Of a stretch of DNA of 64,000 nt, positions 39,069-48,544 are shown in pieces. The stretch is from Thioclava nitratireducens (GTDB lineage: Bacteria; Pseudomonadota; Alphaproteobacteria; Rhodobacterales; Rhodobacteraceae), in contig NZ_CP019437.1 of NCBI RefSeq assembly GCF_001940525.2, positions 2,330,501-2,394,500 on the forward strand, in the 5' to 3' direction. Within the stretch, counting starts at the first letter, position 1; every line of letters starts with the position of its first letter. Made by a program: the position numbers and the translations under genes. The notes under the pieces were generated by a model, which was given only the letters and a program-made list of their open reading frames with translations, was not told where the DNA came from and did not search any database.

Positions 39069-41405
39069 TTAGAACTGCGTGGAAAGAGACAGATCGAAGT
39101 TCTGCGTCTTGTCGTAGCTTTCTTTCTTGATCGCGCGCGAGAAGTTCAGACGCAGCGGGCCGATCGCCGATTTCCAGAACAGCGATACGCCGACCGCGGA
39201 ACGGACATGCATCGAGTCGTCGACCTCGTTACCGCCAGTGCCCTTGGTGTCATCCAGACCCCAGACGGAGCCAACATCCCAGAACACGCCGCCGGTGATG
39301 CCGTATTCCTCGGGCAGACCGATCGGGAACTCCGCTTCGACCTTGCCGACCCAGTAGTAGTTGCCGCCGAGCGCGTCTCTGTTCGCTGCATTGAGATCAC
39401 GCGGACCGATACCGTAGCTCTCGAAGCCGCGGATCTGGCTACCCGAGAAGCGTTGCAGGATCGTCGAACCATCCGTGGCATCGACCGCGCCGCCTTCGAG
39501 CGAGGCGCGCAGCGTCGCTTCCTCGTTGAAGATCTTGCGCTCGCCGACGATCTTCGCGGTGGTTTGGCCACCTTTCACGTCACCGCCCAGGCCCCAGAAC
39601 TGCTGGTCGACGTTGAAGCGCCAGGTAAAACGCGGGTCGATCTGTTCGCGCGAGGTGTCGTAGCTGTAGCGAAGGCCCGGGCCGCTGTACCGCTGCGAGC
39701 CCTTGTCGGTTTCTTCGTCCCGCAGGATCTGCGACGAGTTGGTCGGCACGTTGTTCAGCGTGTCTTCGCCGATCTTGTAGCTCACCTGCAGCCGGCCGCG
39801 CTCGGAGACCGGGAATTCCAGCGCCGGTTCGATGCTGATACGGCGCGTGTCGTAATTGGTGTTCGTAGCCGAGCTGGACGTCGCATAGATCGCCGAGAAT
39901 TTCAGCGCCACGTCACGGCCGAGGAAAGCCGGCTCGACGAAGCGGATGCTCGAGCTGTTGTTGTCCTTGGTCGTTCCGAGCGACAGGCCGAGATATTGCC
40001 CGCGGCCGAGGAAGTTCTTCTCTTCCAGCGAGGCGTTGAAGCCGATCCCGTCGGTCTTGGAATAGGACGCGCCGAAACCGAGCGAGCCGGTGGGTTGCTC
40101 CTCGACGTTCACGTCGACCACGACTTGATCGGAGTTGCTGCCCGGCTTGGTGTTCACGTCGACCGACTTGAAATAGCCGGTGCCACGGATCCGGTCAGCC
40201 GCGTTCGAGATCTCGCGCGGGTTGTAGGGGTCGCCTTCGACGGTGCGGAATTCGCGCCGGATCACCCGGTCGAGCGTCGCCGTGTTGCCTTCGATGTCGA
40301 TGCGCTGCACGAAGACGCGCGGGCCACGGACCAGAACGAAATCGACATTGACCGACTGCGTGCGCGGGTCTTCGGTGATGCGGGGATCGACGCGGACAAA
40401 TTGCACGCCCTTCTTGATCGCAAGCTGCTCCATCCGGGTCACGGCCAATTCGATCGCCTTTGGCGAGAAGGTCTGACCTTGGCGGATCTTGGTGAGCGGC
40501 GCGAACTCGTCAGGCGCAAGCCCGTCGATCTCGGAGCTCGTGTTGATCGCGTTGAAGTGGTATTTCTGCCCTTCGATGATGTTGAAGGTCATGAAGAACG
40601 CATCGCGCTGACGCGACATCTGCGAGGACACGCCGGTGACCTGCACGTTCTTGTAGCCGCGCGCCTGGTAGAACTCGATCAGTTTCTGACGGTCGACCGG
40701 AATGCGGCTTGCGTTGAACGTGTCGTTCTTCACGAAGGTGCGGAAAATCCCCGCCTGCTTCGTCTCGAGAACCTGACGCAGACGACGATCCGAGAAGGAG
40801 CGGTTGCCGGTGAAAGTCACACGTTCGATCGAGGTGACTTTGCCTTCCTTGATCTCGAAGGCCACGTCGACGCGATTGTTGTCGCGGCGAATGACCTTCG
40901 GCACGACACGCGCGGCCATGCGGCCATCCTCGGAATAGGCACGCGCCAGACGCTGGGCGTCCGCTTCGATCTGGGCGGGATTGTAGACACGGTTCGGCTT
41001 CGCCTGAATGATCGCGGCGAGCTGCGCATCCTTGATGATCTTGTTGCCTTCGAAATTGATCACGCTGATCGTCGGATATTCCGTAACGGCGATCTTGAGC
41101 GTGTTGCCCTGCGGCGTGATCGCAACGTTCTCGAACAGGCCGGAATTCGTCAGACGCTGGTAAGCCGCGTTCAGATCGGCGGCGGTGACGGGCTGATTGC
41201 GGGCGATTCTGGCGAAGGACAGAATCGTCGCCGCGTCGACGCGCTCGTTACCGGTGATGACCACCTGCGAGAAGCTGTATTGCTGCGCCTGAGCGATCAC
41301 GGGAACCGCGAGGCAACTCATTGCAACTGCTGGAAATACTACGCTGGCCCGCAGTGCCTTTCGCGTCGCACAGAGTCTCAGCATAGTTTGCACGCTCATC
41401 GACAT
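39069..41405 (-). CDS. bamA: outer membrane protein assembly factor BamA
   Basis: The protein of about 778 residues has a signal peptide ending near AVPVIAQAQ, five POTRA domains, and a 16-strand barrel that includes the lid-locking motif IRGFESYGIGPRD (the VRGF/Y signature). The C-terminal Phe needed for barrel assembly is present (LSLSTQF). BamA inserts beta-barrel proteins into the outer membrane. GGGAGAGG lies just upstream of two possible ATG codons (41405 and 41399). A terminator hairpin 110 bases upstream suggests that bamA has a promoter of its own. Confidence 0.97.
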   Translation of the reverse strand: MSMSVQTMLRLCATRKALRASVVFPAVAMSCLAVPVIAQAQQYSFSQVVITGNERVDAATILSFARIARNQPVTAADLNAAYQRLTNSGLFENVAITPQGNTLKIAVTEYPTISVINFEGNKIIKDAQLAAIIQAKPNRVYNPAQIEADAQRLARAYSEDGRMAARVVPKVIRRDNNRVDVAFEIKEGKVTSIERVTFTGNRSFSDRRLRQVLETKQAGIFRTFVKNDTFNASRIPVDRQKLIEFYQARGYKNVQVTGVSSQMSRQRDAFFMTFNIIEGQKYHFNAINTSSEIDGLAPDEFAPLTKIRQGQTFSPKAIELAVTRMEQLAIKKGVQFVRVDPRITEDPRTQSVNVDFVLVRGPRVFVQRIDIEGNTATLDRVIRREFRTVEGDPYNPREISNAADRIRGTGYFKSVDVNTKPGSNSDQVVVDVNVEEQPTGSLGFGASYSKTDGIGFNASLEEKNFLGRGQYLGLSLGTTKDNNSSSIRFVEPAFLGRDVALKFSAIYATSSSATNTNYDTRRISIEPALEFPVSERGRLQVSYKIGEDTLNNVPTNSSQILRDEETDKGSQRYSGPGLRYSYDTSREQIDPRFTWRFNVDQQFWGLGGDVKGGQTTAKIVGERKIFNEEATLRASLEGGAVDATDGSTILQRFSGSQIRGFESYGIGPRDLNAANRDALGGNYYWVGKVEAEFPIGLPEEYGITGGVFWDVGSVWGLDDTKGTGGNEVDDSMHVRSAVGVSLFWKSAIGPLRLNFSRAIKKESYDKTQNFDLSLSTQF

Positions 41406-41537
41406 CGCCCTCTCCCGCCGGAAGTTCACTTTTCCCTTTGGTTAGGGTGGTAGCGAAGGGCGTAACCGATGTCAAAGCTGGGATGGCCCCTCGGCCCCGA
41501 GATTTTGTGGACCGCGATCATCTTGCCACGAAGGAAA

Positions 41538-41555
41538 GGGCCGCGAAGGCGGCCC
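41538..41555 (-). terminator. terminator between the 57-residue gene and bamA
   Basis: On the minus strand a 7-bp stem (arms 41555-41549 and 41544-41538) closes on a CTTC tetraloop and is followed by TTTCCTTCG. It would end transcription from the rseP side before bamA. Confidence 0.6.
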
Positions 41556-41608
41556 CGGGATCAAGGAAGAACGGATTTTGCGGGCGTCGCGCCCCTGTCG
41601 GCTCCGGC

Positions 41609-41782
41609 TCAGATGCGCTGGAAGCTCGAAGCGTCGCCGCCGAGAATGTCGATCAGTTGAACACCGATCAGAGCCGCACCGAGAAGCGCGACCAGAACCG
41701 CCGCGATGAACAGCAGCCGGTCGCCGACAATATCCACCAAGGGGCGGAGTTCGCGATAGTGATGCGCGATGATCTCGGACAT
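41609..41782 (-). CDS. 57-residue single-pass membrane protein between rseP and bamA
   Basis: The product starts MSEIIAHHYRELRPLVDIVG, has one strongly hydrophobic helix (about residues 22-46, LLFIAAVLVALLGAALIG) and a short polar end. AAGGAGG stands 6 nt before the ATG. A terminator follows 54 bases after the stop. It is not a recognised Bam or RseP partner; its position inside the envelope cluster suggests an envelope role, but this is only inference. Confidence 0.65.
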   Translation of the reverse strand: MSEIIAHHYRELRPLVDIVGDRLLFIAAVLVALLGAALIGVQLIDILGGDASSFQRI

Positions 41783-41917
41783 GGGTGGCCTCCTTCGCGC
41801 GAGTTGCGCCTAAAGGTTCCCTACCCGGCCTTCATGTCGGCATTGCGAGGCAAATGTGGCGAAACCGCGGCACCGCCCGGTCGCGCGCCCATCAGGCTCC
41901 GCTCAGTCAGTCCCCGC

Positions 41918-43258
41918 TCAGCAGGTCAGATCGTTCCACAGCCCGAAGACCATCAGCGTCAGCACCAGCGCCAGCCCGATCGACATGAAGACGTTCATCA
42001 ACTGATCGGAGGGCGGCTTGCCCGTGATCGCTTCGTAGAGGTGGAACATCAGGTGGCCGCCATCGAGCACCGGGATCGGAAAGAGGTTCAGGAAACCCAC
42101 AGCCGTCGACAGCACCGCGATGAACCAGATGAAGTCGAGCATCCCCGATTTCGCCGCCGCAGCCGAAGTCTCGGCAATGCGCAGCGCGCCGGTGAGATTA
42201 CAGCTCGAAATCCGCTGCGCGATCATCGCCTGAATGCCCGAGACCGATTGCGTGATGATGCCCCAGGTCTGGGTCACGCCACCCACCAGCGCATCGACAG
42301 GGCCGACCGATTGGGTTACCGGCTCGAACATGAACGAGCCCGTGGCGCCGATCAGGAACCGGGTCTCGAATTGCCCGTCGCCCACCGGCAGATCGGTGCG
42401 GCGCGGCTCGAGCGTCACGGAGAACGTCTTGCCCGCATCCCCCTCGGGCCGCCAGATATCGAGCGCGACCGGCTTGCCCGCGCCCGCTTTCACCGCATCC
42501 TGCAGATCGATGAAACGATAGACCGGCTTGCCGTCGATCGCCGTGATCACGTCGCCGGCCCGCAGCCCGGCATCATAGGCGGCCGAGCCGGGTTGAACGC
42601 CCGCAAATCGCGCCGGGAAAAGCTGCGGTCCCGTGGCGTCGGTTTTGCTGCCATCGCGGGTTACGGTGTAATCGAGCGTCGGCCCTGCGGGCAGTTGATC
42701 GACCACGTCGGAGAGCGCTTGATAATCCGGCGTCGGCTTGCCCGCCACCGCGTCGATCACGTCGCCCTGTTGCAGATCGCCTGCCCCACCGGGCAGCGCC
42801 ACGACAGTCTGGATCGCGGGCGTCTCGGTCGCCTTTCCGGCCCAGAGGCTCAATCCCGCGATCACGAGGATAGACAGAATGAAGTTGAAGACCGGCCCTG
42901 CCGCCACGGTCGCGGCCCGTGCCCAAAGAGGCGCGCCATGCATGGTGTGGCGGCGTTCCTCGGGGCTCAGGTGCTGCATCTCCTCGACATCGACCCCGGC
43001 CGAGGCCGCGTTCGCATCGCCCAGAAACTTGACGTAGCCGCCCAATGGCACCGCCGCGATCTGCCAGCGCGTGCCATGCTTGTCGACGCGGCTGATCAGC
43101 TTGGGCCCGAAGCCCAGCGAGAAAACCTCTGCCTTGATGCCGGAAATCCGTCCGATGATGTAATGGCCGTATTCATGCACCGCGACGATGATCGAGAGCG
43201 CGACGACGAAGGCCACCACGGTATAGAGCAGATTTCCGAATTGGGGCAGCAGGTCCAA
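41918..43258 (-). CDS. rseP: RIP zinc metalloprotease RseP (site-2 protease)
   Basis: The 446-residue inner-membrane protease has the zinc motif HEYGH (His28, Glu29, His32), PDZ domains in the middle (GVQPGSAAYDAGLRAGDVI), and the second active-site motif NLFPIPVLDGGHLMF. It cuts anti-sigma factors and signal-peptide remnants within the membrane. Start and stop fit the tight cluster: three bases separate it from dxr. Confidence 0.96.
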   Translation of the reverse strand: MDLLPQFGNLLYTVVAFVVALSIIVAVHEYGHYIIGRISGIKAEVFSLGFGPKLISRVDKHGTRWQIAAVPLGGYVKFLGDANAASAGVDVEEMQHLSPEERRHTMHGAPLWARAATVAAGPVFNFILSILVIAGLSLWAGKATETPAIQTVVALPGGAGDLQQGDVIDAVAGKPTPDYQALSDVVDQLPAGPTLDYTVTRDGSKTDATGPQLFPARFAGVQPGSAAYDAGLRAGDVITAIDGKPVYRFIDLQDAVKAGAGKPVALDIWRPEGDAGKTFSVTLEPRRTDLPVGDGQFETRFLIGATGSFMFEPVTQSVGPVDALVGGVTQTWGIITQSVSGIQAMIAQRISSCNLTGALRIAETSAAAAKSGMLDFIWFIAVLSTAVGFLNLFPIPVLDGGHLMFHLYEAITGKPPSDQLMNVFMSIGLALVLTLMVFGLWNDLTC

Positions 43259-43261
43259 AAC

Positions 43262-44440
43262 TCAGATCCTTCCGTGTTCACAGATCGCCATTGCGCGCGC
43301 GCGCGCCTCGGCGTCGCAGCTCAGAACCATATCGAGGTCTTTCGCCGCGATTCCAAGCCCCTGATCCCGCGACATCTCGCCCAAGGTGGTCTCGACCAGC
43401 GCCGCCATGTCGAGAAATCCGATACGTCCCGCGATGAACAGATCGAGCGCCACCTCCTTGGCGGCGTTGAACACGGTGCCCGCCAGACCGCCCGCTTCCA
43501 TCACCTCACGCGCCAATCGCAGCGCGGGGAACCGTTGCAGATCGGGCGTGCGGAAATCGAGCTGTCCGATCTTCGCCAGATCGAGCTTCTCGACCGGAAG
43601 CGGCTTTCGCGCGGGCCAGTTGAGCGCATAGCCGATCGCATGGCGCATGTCGGGCACACCCATATGCGCCATCAGCCCGCCATCGTGGAACCCGACCAAC
43701 GAATGGACGATGCTCTGAGGATGCACGAGGACTTCGATCTGCTCTGGCGCGAAACCGAAGAACTCTTTCGCCTCAATAACTTCCAAGGCTTTGTTGAACA
43801 TGGACGCGGAGTCGATCGTGATCCGCTGCCCCATGTCCCAATTCGGATGCGCCGAGGCCTCTGCCACGGTCGCATGGGCCAGCTTTTCCATCGGCCAGTC
43901 GCGGAATGCGCCGCCCGAGGCGGTGATGATAACCCTTTCGACCGCAGCGATATCCTCGCCCACGAGCCCTTGGAAAATCGCCGAATGCTCACTGTCCACC
44001 GGCAGGATCGTCGCGCCATGGGTGCGCGCCTCGGCCATCAGGAGCGGCCCGGCGGTGACCAGCGACTCCTTGTTCGCCAGCGCCAACGTCGCCCCTTGCG
44101 AGAGCGCCGCGAAGCCGGGTGCGAGCCCCGCCGCGCCGACGATCCCCGACAGAACCCAATCTGCGGGGCGATAGGCCGCCTCGATCAAAGCCTGCGGCCC
44201 GGCGGCCACCTCGATCCCGGTCCCGGCGAGTGCATCGCGCAAGGCGGGCAGGCAATCGTCGAATGCGGTTACGGCCAGATCGGCTTTCAGCGCCACGGCC
44301 TGCTCGGCCAGTCGCGCAACATTGCGGCCCGCACTCAGCGCCACGACGTCGTAGGCTTCCGCCCCGCCCTGTGCCATCAGCAGATCAAAGCAGCTTTCCC
44401 CGATCGAGCCGGTTGCCCCGAAGACCGAAACCTTCCGCAT
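43262..44440 (-). CDS. dxr: 1-deoxy-D-xylulose-5-phosphate reductoisomerase
   Basis: The 392-residue enzyme makes methylerythritol 4-phosphate, the committed step of the MEP isoprenoid pathway. It has the NADPH motif VFGATGSIGESCFDL, the LANKESLVTAG loop, and the metal and substrate motifs VDSEHSAIFQ and ASGGAFRDW. Three bases separate it from cdsA upstream and from rseP downstream. Confidence 0.97.
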   Translation of the reverse strand: MRKVSVFGATGSIGESCFDLLMAQGGAEAYDVVALSAGRNVARLAEQAVALKADLAVTAFDDCLPALRDALAGTGIEVAAGPQALIEAAYRPADWVLSGIVGAAGLAPGFAALSQGATLALANKESLVTAGPLLMAEARTHGATILPVDSEHSAIFQGLVGEDIAAVERVIITASGGAFRDWPMEKLAHATVAEASAHPNWDMGQRITIDSASMFNKALEVIEAKEFFGFAPEQIEVLVHPQSIVHSLVGFHDGGLMAHMGVPDMRHAIGYALNWPARKPLPVEKLDLAKIGQLDFRTPDLQRFPALRLAREVMEAGGLAGTVFNAAKEVALDLFIAGRIGFLDMAALVETTLGEMSRDQGLGIAAKDLDMVLSCDAEARARAMAICEHGRI

Positions 44441-44443
44441 CGT

Positions 44444-45241
44444 TCAGCCTTCCGTCAGCGGCAGGGTCGTCACCTGCGAGATCAGCATCAGGAACACGAC
44501 GGCCCCGGTCAGCGCGTCGAACCGGTCGAGCACACCGCCATGGCCCGGGATCAGAGAGGAGCTGTCCTTCACCCCGGTCGCGCGCTTGATCGCGCTTTCG
44601 GCGATGTCGCCCAGCTGGCCCGCGAAGGCCAGAAGCGGCGAGATCCAGATCATCGCGAGACCGCCGCCCATCTGGGCAAAGACGAAGCCCACGAGCGCCG
44701 CGCCGACCCAGCCGCCGATCGTGCCCGACCATGTCTTCTTCGGGCTGACCTTGGGCCAGAATTTCGGTCCGCCGACCGTCCGGCCGACGAAATATCCCAT
44801 GATATCAGAGACAACGACCACCGCGACGATCCATGTGATCGCACCCAGCCCCGCGCCTTCTCGCAGCGCCACCAGCCCGTATCCCGTCAGCATGATCGCC
44901 AGCGCATAGGCCGCGCCGATCCGGCGCCGCCCGGTGCAGATCACCGCCGCCATGATCGGTACGATCAGCAGGTAAATCAGCCCGTAAGGTTCGTGGATCA
45001 CGAAGACGAAGGTCAGGGTCGCCGCCGCCACGAGCCCCAGACCCACGGCTTTGCCGGGGCGTTCGGGGCGCAGCATCTCGGTCAGCTCCCAGACCATCAG
45101 CCCGGTGACGAGCACCGAGAGCGCCGCGAAGACCGGCCCGCCCCACCAGATCGCGGCAAGCCCGATCGCGACCATTGCAAGCCCGGAGGCGAGCCGCGGG
45201 ACGAGATCGCCCCATTTGCCGGTCCGCGGCTGACGGGTCAC
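44444..45241 (-). CDS. cdsA: phosphatidate cytidylyltransferase
   Basis: The 265-residue polytopic enzyme makes CDP-diacylglycerol for phospholipid synthesis. The C-terminal family signature SAIKRATGVKDSSSLIPGHG, followed by GVLDRFD, is complete. Seven to eight hydrophobic segments are visible. Its start overlaps the uppS stop. Confidence 0.96.
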   Translation of the reverse strand: MTRQPRTGKWGDLVPRLASGLAMVAIGLAAIWWGGPVFAALSVLVTGLMVWELTEMLRPERPGKAVGLGLVAAATLTFVFVIHEPYGLIYLLIVPIMAAVICTGRRRIGAAYALAIMLTGYGLVALREGAGLGAITWIVAVVVVSDIMGYFVGRTVGGPKFWPKVSPKKTWSGTIGGWVGAALVGFVFAQMGGGLAMIWISPLLAFAGQLGDIAESAIKRATGVKDSSSLIPGHGGVLDRFDALTGAVVFLMLISQVTTLPLTEG

Positions 45242-45996
45242 GAGGCGACCCCGCCGAAGCGCCGCTCGCGCCCGGCGAACCGCTCGAGGATGTCCGCAAG
45301 CTCGGCCGGGGTGAAATCGGGCCAGAGCGTGGGCGTGAATTCATATTCGGAATAGGCCGCCTGCCACGGCAGGAAATTCGAGGTCCGCGTCTCGCCCGAG
45401 CTGCGGATCACCAGATCGGGATCGGGCATCCCCGCGCTGTCGAGCCGGGCCGAGATCAGGGCCTCGTCGACCGCATCGACATCGATCTTTCCCGCGGCCA
45501 CGTCACGCGCGATGGATTGCGCGGCGCGCTTCAGCTCGTCGCGCCCGCCGTAATTGATCGCAACCGCCAGCGTCAGCTTCGAATTGCCCTTGGTGCGGGT
45601 CTCGATCGCGTCCATCGTCTCGCGCAGAAGCGGGTCGAGCGGCGTCCGGTCCCCAATGAAGCGCAGCTCGACGCCCTGACGCGACAGCTCCGCCGCCTCG
45701 CGTTTGATCATCAGCCGGAACATCTTCATCAGACCAAGAACTTCCTGCGTCGAACGCTTCCAGTTCTCGGTCGAGAAGGCGTAGATCGTCATGTAGCGGA
45801 TGCCGAGGTCGGGCGCGGCCTGCACGACCTTCTTGATCTGCTCCGCCCCCTTGCGGTGACCGGCGAGACGCGGCCAGCCCCGCTGGGTGGCCCACCGCCC
45901 ATTGCCATCCATGATGATCGCGACATGCAGCGGCGCAGGCGCGCCGCCGTCATGCCCCTGCGGGGTTTGGGCGATATCGGGAATGCTAGGGGCCAT
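45238..45996 (-). CDS. uppS: undecaprenyl diphosphate synthase
   Basis: The 252-residue cis-prenyltransferase builds the C55 lipid carrier for peptidoglycan and O-antigen. It has IIMDGNGRWATQRGWPRLAG with the essential Asp, the YMTIYAFSTENWKR block, and a C-terminal LVIRSSGETRTSNFLPWQ where most members have IRTGGE-R-SNF. The gene overlaps cdsA. Confidence 0.96.
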   Translation of the reverse strand: MAPSIPDIAQTPQGHDGGAPAPLHVAIIMDGNGRWATQRGWPRLAGHRKGAEQIKKVVQAAPDLGIRYMTIYAFSTENWKRSTQEVLGLMKMFRLMIKREAAELSRQGVELRFIGDRTPLDPLLRETMDAIETRTKGNSKLTLAVAINYGGRDELKRAAQSIARDVAAGKIDVDAVDEALISARLDSAGMPDPDLVIRSSGETRTSNFLPWQAAYSEYEFTPTLWPDFTPAELADILERFAGRERRFGGVAS

Positions 45997-46049
45997 CGGC
46001 GATGTGATCCTTCTCGCGCAGGACGCAATGCGGGGCTGAGGCCGAGGCC

Positions 46050-46613
46050 TCAGACCTGCATGATTTCGGCTTGCTTGTCTTCCAGCGCCTTGTCGACCTT
46101 CGCGATATGCGCGTCGGTCATCTCCTGGACTTCGCTCTCCCAGAGCTTCACGTCATCTTCGGACATGCCGTCGGCCTTGGCCTTCTTGATCTGGTCCATG
46201 CCATCGCGACGTACGTTGCGGATCGCGACGCGGGCGTGCTCTGCATATTGGGCGGCGACTTTGGTCAGTTCGCGGCGGCGTTCCTCGTTGAGCTCGGGGA
46301 TCGGCAGCATGATGATCGTCCCGTTGGTCTGCGGGTTGATGCCCAGACCCGATTCACGGATCGCCTTCTCGACCTTGCCGACGAGGCCCTTGTCCCAGAC
46401 GTTGATCGTGACCATCCGCGGCTCGGGCACGTTGACGGTCCCGACCTGGTTGATCGGGGTCATCTGGCCATAGGCTTCGACCTGAACCGGCTCCACCATC
46501 GAAGCCGAGGCGCGGCCCGTGCGCAGCGACGCGAATTCATGCTTGAGCGAGCTCATAGCGCCATCCATACGGCGTGCCAGGTCATCGGTATCGATCTCGA
46601 AATCGTCGGACAT
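46050..46613 (-). CDS. frr: ribosome recycling factor
   Basis: The 187-residue two-domain protein splits post-termination ribosomes with EF-G. The sequence shows [20 protein letters not shown], the hinge region with [15 protein letters not shown], and [15 protein letters not shown] 46613 gives the standard length; the frame extends to 46826 without family similarity. It lies between pyrH and uppS as in most bacteria. Confidence 0.97.
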   Translation of the reverse strand: MSDDFEIDTDDLARRMDGAMSSLKHEFASLRTGRASASMVEPVQVEAYGQMTPINQVGTVNVPEPRMVTINVWDKGLVGKVEKAIRESGLGINPQTNGTIIMLPIPELNEERRRELTKVAAQYAEHARVAIRNVRRDGMDQIKKAKADGMSEDDVKLWESEVQEMTDAHIAKVDKALEDKQAEIMQV

Positions 46614-46701
46614 TGGGTATTTCCCGTTCTTGTTGAGCCTCGGGCCGAGCTTTAGCGCAGCTCGCAGGCGAAAACTAGCATTTGTGATCGTCGCGCGGCG
46701 C

Positions 46702-47433
46702 TCAGCCCTGCACTTTGGTGTAGGTGCCTTCGCCTGCCAGAATGCCGCGGAAGCCACCCGGCTCGTCAAGCGAGAACACGATGATCGGCTTGTTGTTGTC
46801 GCGTGCGAGCGCGATCGCCGAGGCATCCATCACTCCGAGATTCTTCTGAAGAACCTCGTCATAGCTGACGGTATCGTACCGTTTCGCATCGTCGAATTTC
46901 TTCGGGTCCTTGTCATAGACCCCGTCGACCTTGGTGCCCTTGAAGATCGCTTCGCAGGACATCTCGTTGGCGCGCAGCGTCGCGGCCGTGTCGGTGGTGA
47001 AATAGGGGTTGCCGGTGCCGGCGGCGAAGATGCAGACCCGCTTCTTCTCGAGGTGGCGTACGGCGCGGCGGCGGATATAGGGCTCGCAGACCTGATCCAT
47101 CGGGATGGCCGAGATTACGCGGGTGAAGACGCCCAGACCTTCCAGCGCCGATTGCATCGCCAGCGCGTTCATCACGGTCGCGAGCATCCCCATGTAATCG
47201 GCCGTCGTGCGCTCCATCCCCTGAGCAGAGCCCGCAAGCCCGCGGAAAATGTTGCCGCCGCCGATTACCATGCAGATTTCGACACCGAGATCGCGCACCG
47301 ACTTCACTTCATGCGCTATACGCGACACGGTCGGCGGATGCAGGCCGTAGCCCTGGTCCCCCATCAGCGCCTCGCCCGAGATTTTCAGTAGCACGCGATT
47401 GTATTTGGCCGCGGGATGCGTCTCGGCGCTCAT
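46702..47433 (-). CDS. pyrH: UMP kinase
   Basis: The 243-residue amino-acid-kinase-fold enzyme phosphorylates UMP to UDP and is hexameric. Motifs are [21 protein letters not shown], the [13 protein letters not shown] loop and the [12 protein letters not shown] segment. GGAGGA before ATG 47433 fixes the start. It heads the minus-strand envelope cluster; tsf and rpsB, usual upstream neighbours, are absent, replaced by divergent miaA. Confidence 0.97.
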   Translation of the reverse strand: MSAETHPAAKYNRVLLKISGEALMGDQGYGLHPPTVSRIAHEVKSVRDLGVEICMVIGGGNIFRGLAGSAQGMERTTADYMGMLATVMNALAMQSALEGLGVFTRVISAIPMDQVCEPYIRRRAVRHLEKKRVCIFAAGTGNPYFTTDTAATLRANEMSCEAIFKGTKVDGVYDKDPKKFDDAKRYDTVSYDEVLQKNLGVMDASAIALARDNNKPIIVFSLDEPGGFRGILAGEGTYTKVQG

Positions 47434-47551
47434 CTGATCCTCCGATGGGCTGTTGTCATTGGCGCGCAAAATGATCCAAATAGAGCCGGGGTTCAACCTC
47501 TTGCAGAAGCGTTGTTCCCCGAGCCCGACAGAAAGCCTGCAAGAGCCGCCG

Positions 47552-48436
47552 ATGCCGCCTGCCCTGCCCGATATATCGCCGCGAACGCCCGTGCTGATCG
47601 CGGGCGCCACGGCGAGCGGAAAATCGGCGCTGGCACTGTCGATCGCCGAAGCCGCGGGCGGCATCGTGATCAATGCCGATGCGCTTCAGGTCTGGTCCTG
47701 CTGGCGGGTGCTGAGCGCGCGACCCTCGCCCGAGGAAGAGGCCCGCGCGCCGCATGCCCTCTACGGGCATCTCGATCCCGGCGCGGACTATTCCGTCGGC
47801 CATTGGCTGCGCGATGTCACGCCGCATCTGGAGGCATTTCACGCAGGCGGGCCGCGCCCGATCGTCGTTGGCGGCACCGGGCTCTATTTCACGGCGCTGA
47901 CGCAGGGATTGGCGGAGATCCCTGAAACGCCACCGGAAATTCGCGCCGAGGCCGATCATCGGCGGCTCTCGGAAGGCCATGCGGGGATGCTGGGCGAGCT
48001 CGACGCGACGACCCGCGCGAAGATCGATCCGCAGAACCCGATGCGCGTCCAGCGCGCGTGGGAGGTGTTGCGCGCCACCGGCGAAGGCCTCGCCGTGTGG
48101 CAGGCCCGCACCCCGCCGCCGCTTCTGCCGCTCGAGACTGCGGCGCCCCTCCACCTCGATCCGGAGCGCGACTGGCTGGCCGAACGCATCGATCGCCGGT
48201 TCGATCTGATGCTTGAACAAGGCGCGCTCGACGAGGTTCGCAGGATGGAGCCGATCTGGGATCCGGATGCGCTTTGGGCGAAGGCGATCGGAGCGCCGGA
48301 ATTGATCGCGCATTTGCATGGCCAACTCGATCTGAGTGAGGCGCGCAAACGCGCGCAGGCGGCAAGTCGCCAATATGCCAAGCGGCAACGCACATGGTTT
48401 CGTAGCCGTATGAAGGCGTGGCACAAGATCACGTAG
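47552..48436 (+). CDS. miaA: tRNA dimethylallyltransferase
   Basis: The 294-residue enzyme prenylates A37 of tRNAs that read codons starting with U. It has the P-loop [38 protein letters not shown] (a variant of D-S-x-Q-x-Y), [14 protein letters not shown] and the C-terminal [12 protein letters not shown] motif. The ATG at 47552 was selected over the longer frame from 47453, which would overlap the pyrH promoter region. Confidence 0.95.
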   Translation: MPPALPDISPRTPVLIAGATASGKSALALSIAEAAGGIVINADALQVWSCWRVLSARPSPEEEARAPHALYGHLDPGADYSVGHWLRDVTPHLEAFHAGGPRPIVVGGTGLYFTALTQGLAEIPETPPEIRAEADHRRLSEGHAGMLGELDATTRAKIDPQNPMRVQRAWEVLRATGEGLAVWQARTPPPLLPLETAAPLHLDPERDWLAERIDRRFDLMLEQGALDEVRRMEPIWDPDALWAKAIGAPELIAHLHGQLDLSEARKRAQAASRQYAKRQRTWFRSRMKAWHKIT

Positions 48437-48544
48437 ACTGTGACCCAACGGCAACTGCGCATCCGGGCTTCTGTGGAAAATTCCTTGGTCGCTAAGCGGG
48501 TTGCGGGCTATCCTCCCGCCGTCATCGCTTGGGATCAACGCATC

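Noticed and set aside
38160..41453. Open frame of 1097 codons on the plus strand across ompH and bamA
   Set aside because: Low-complexity Arg/Leu/Asp composition and no motifs; both minus-strand genes are complete.
41438..45355. Open frame of 1305 codons on the plus strand across rseP, dxr and cdsA
   Set aside because: Shadow of three complete minus-strand genes; no domain-like sequence.
48440..48544. N-terminal extension of the AraC-type regulator from GTG 48440
   Set aside because: The 35 added residues look non-homologous and there is no ribosome binding site; kept only as an alternative.
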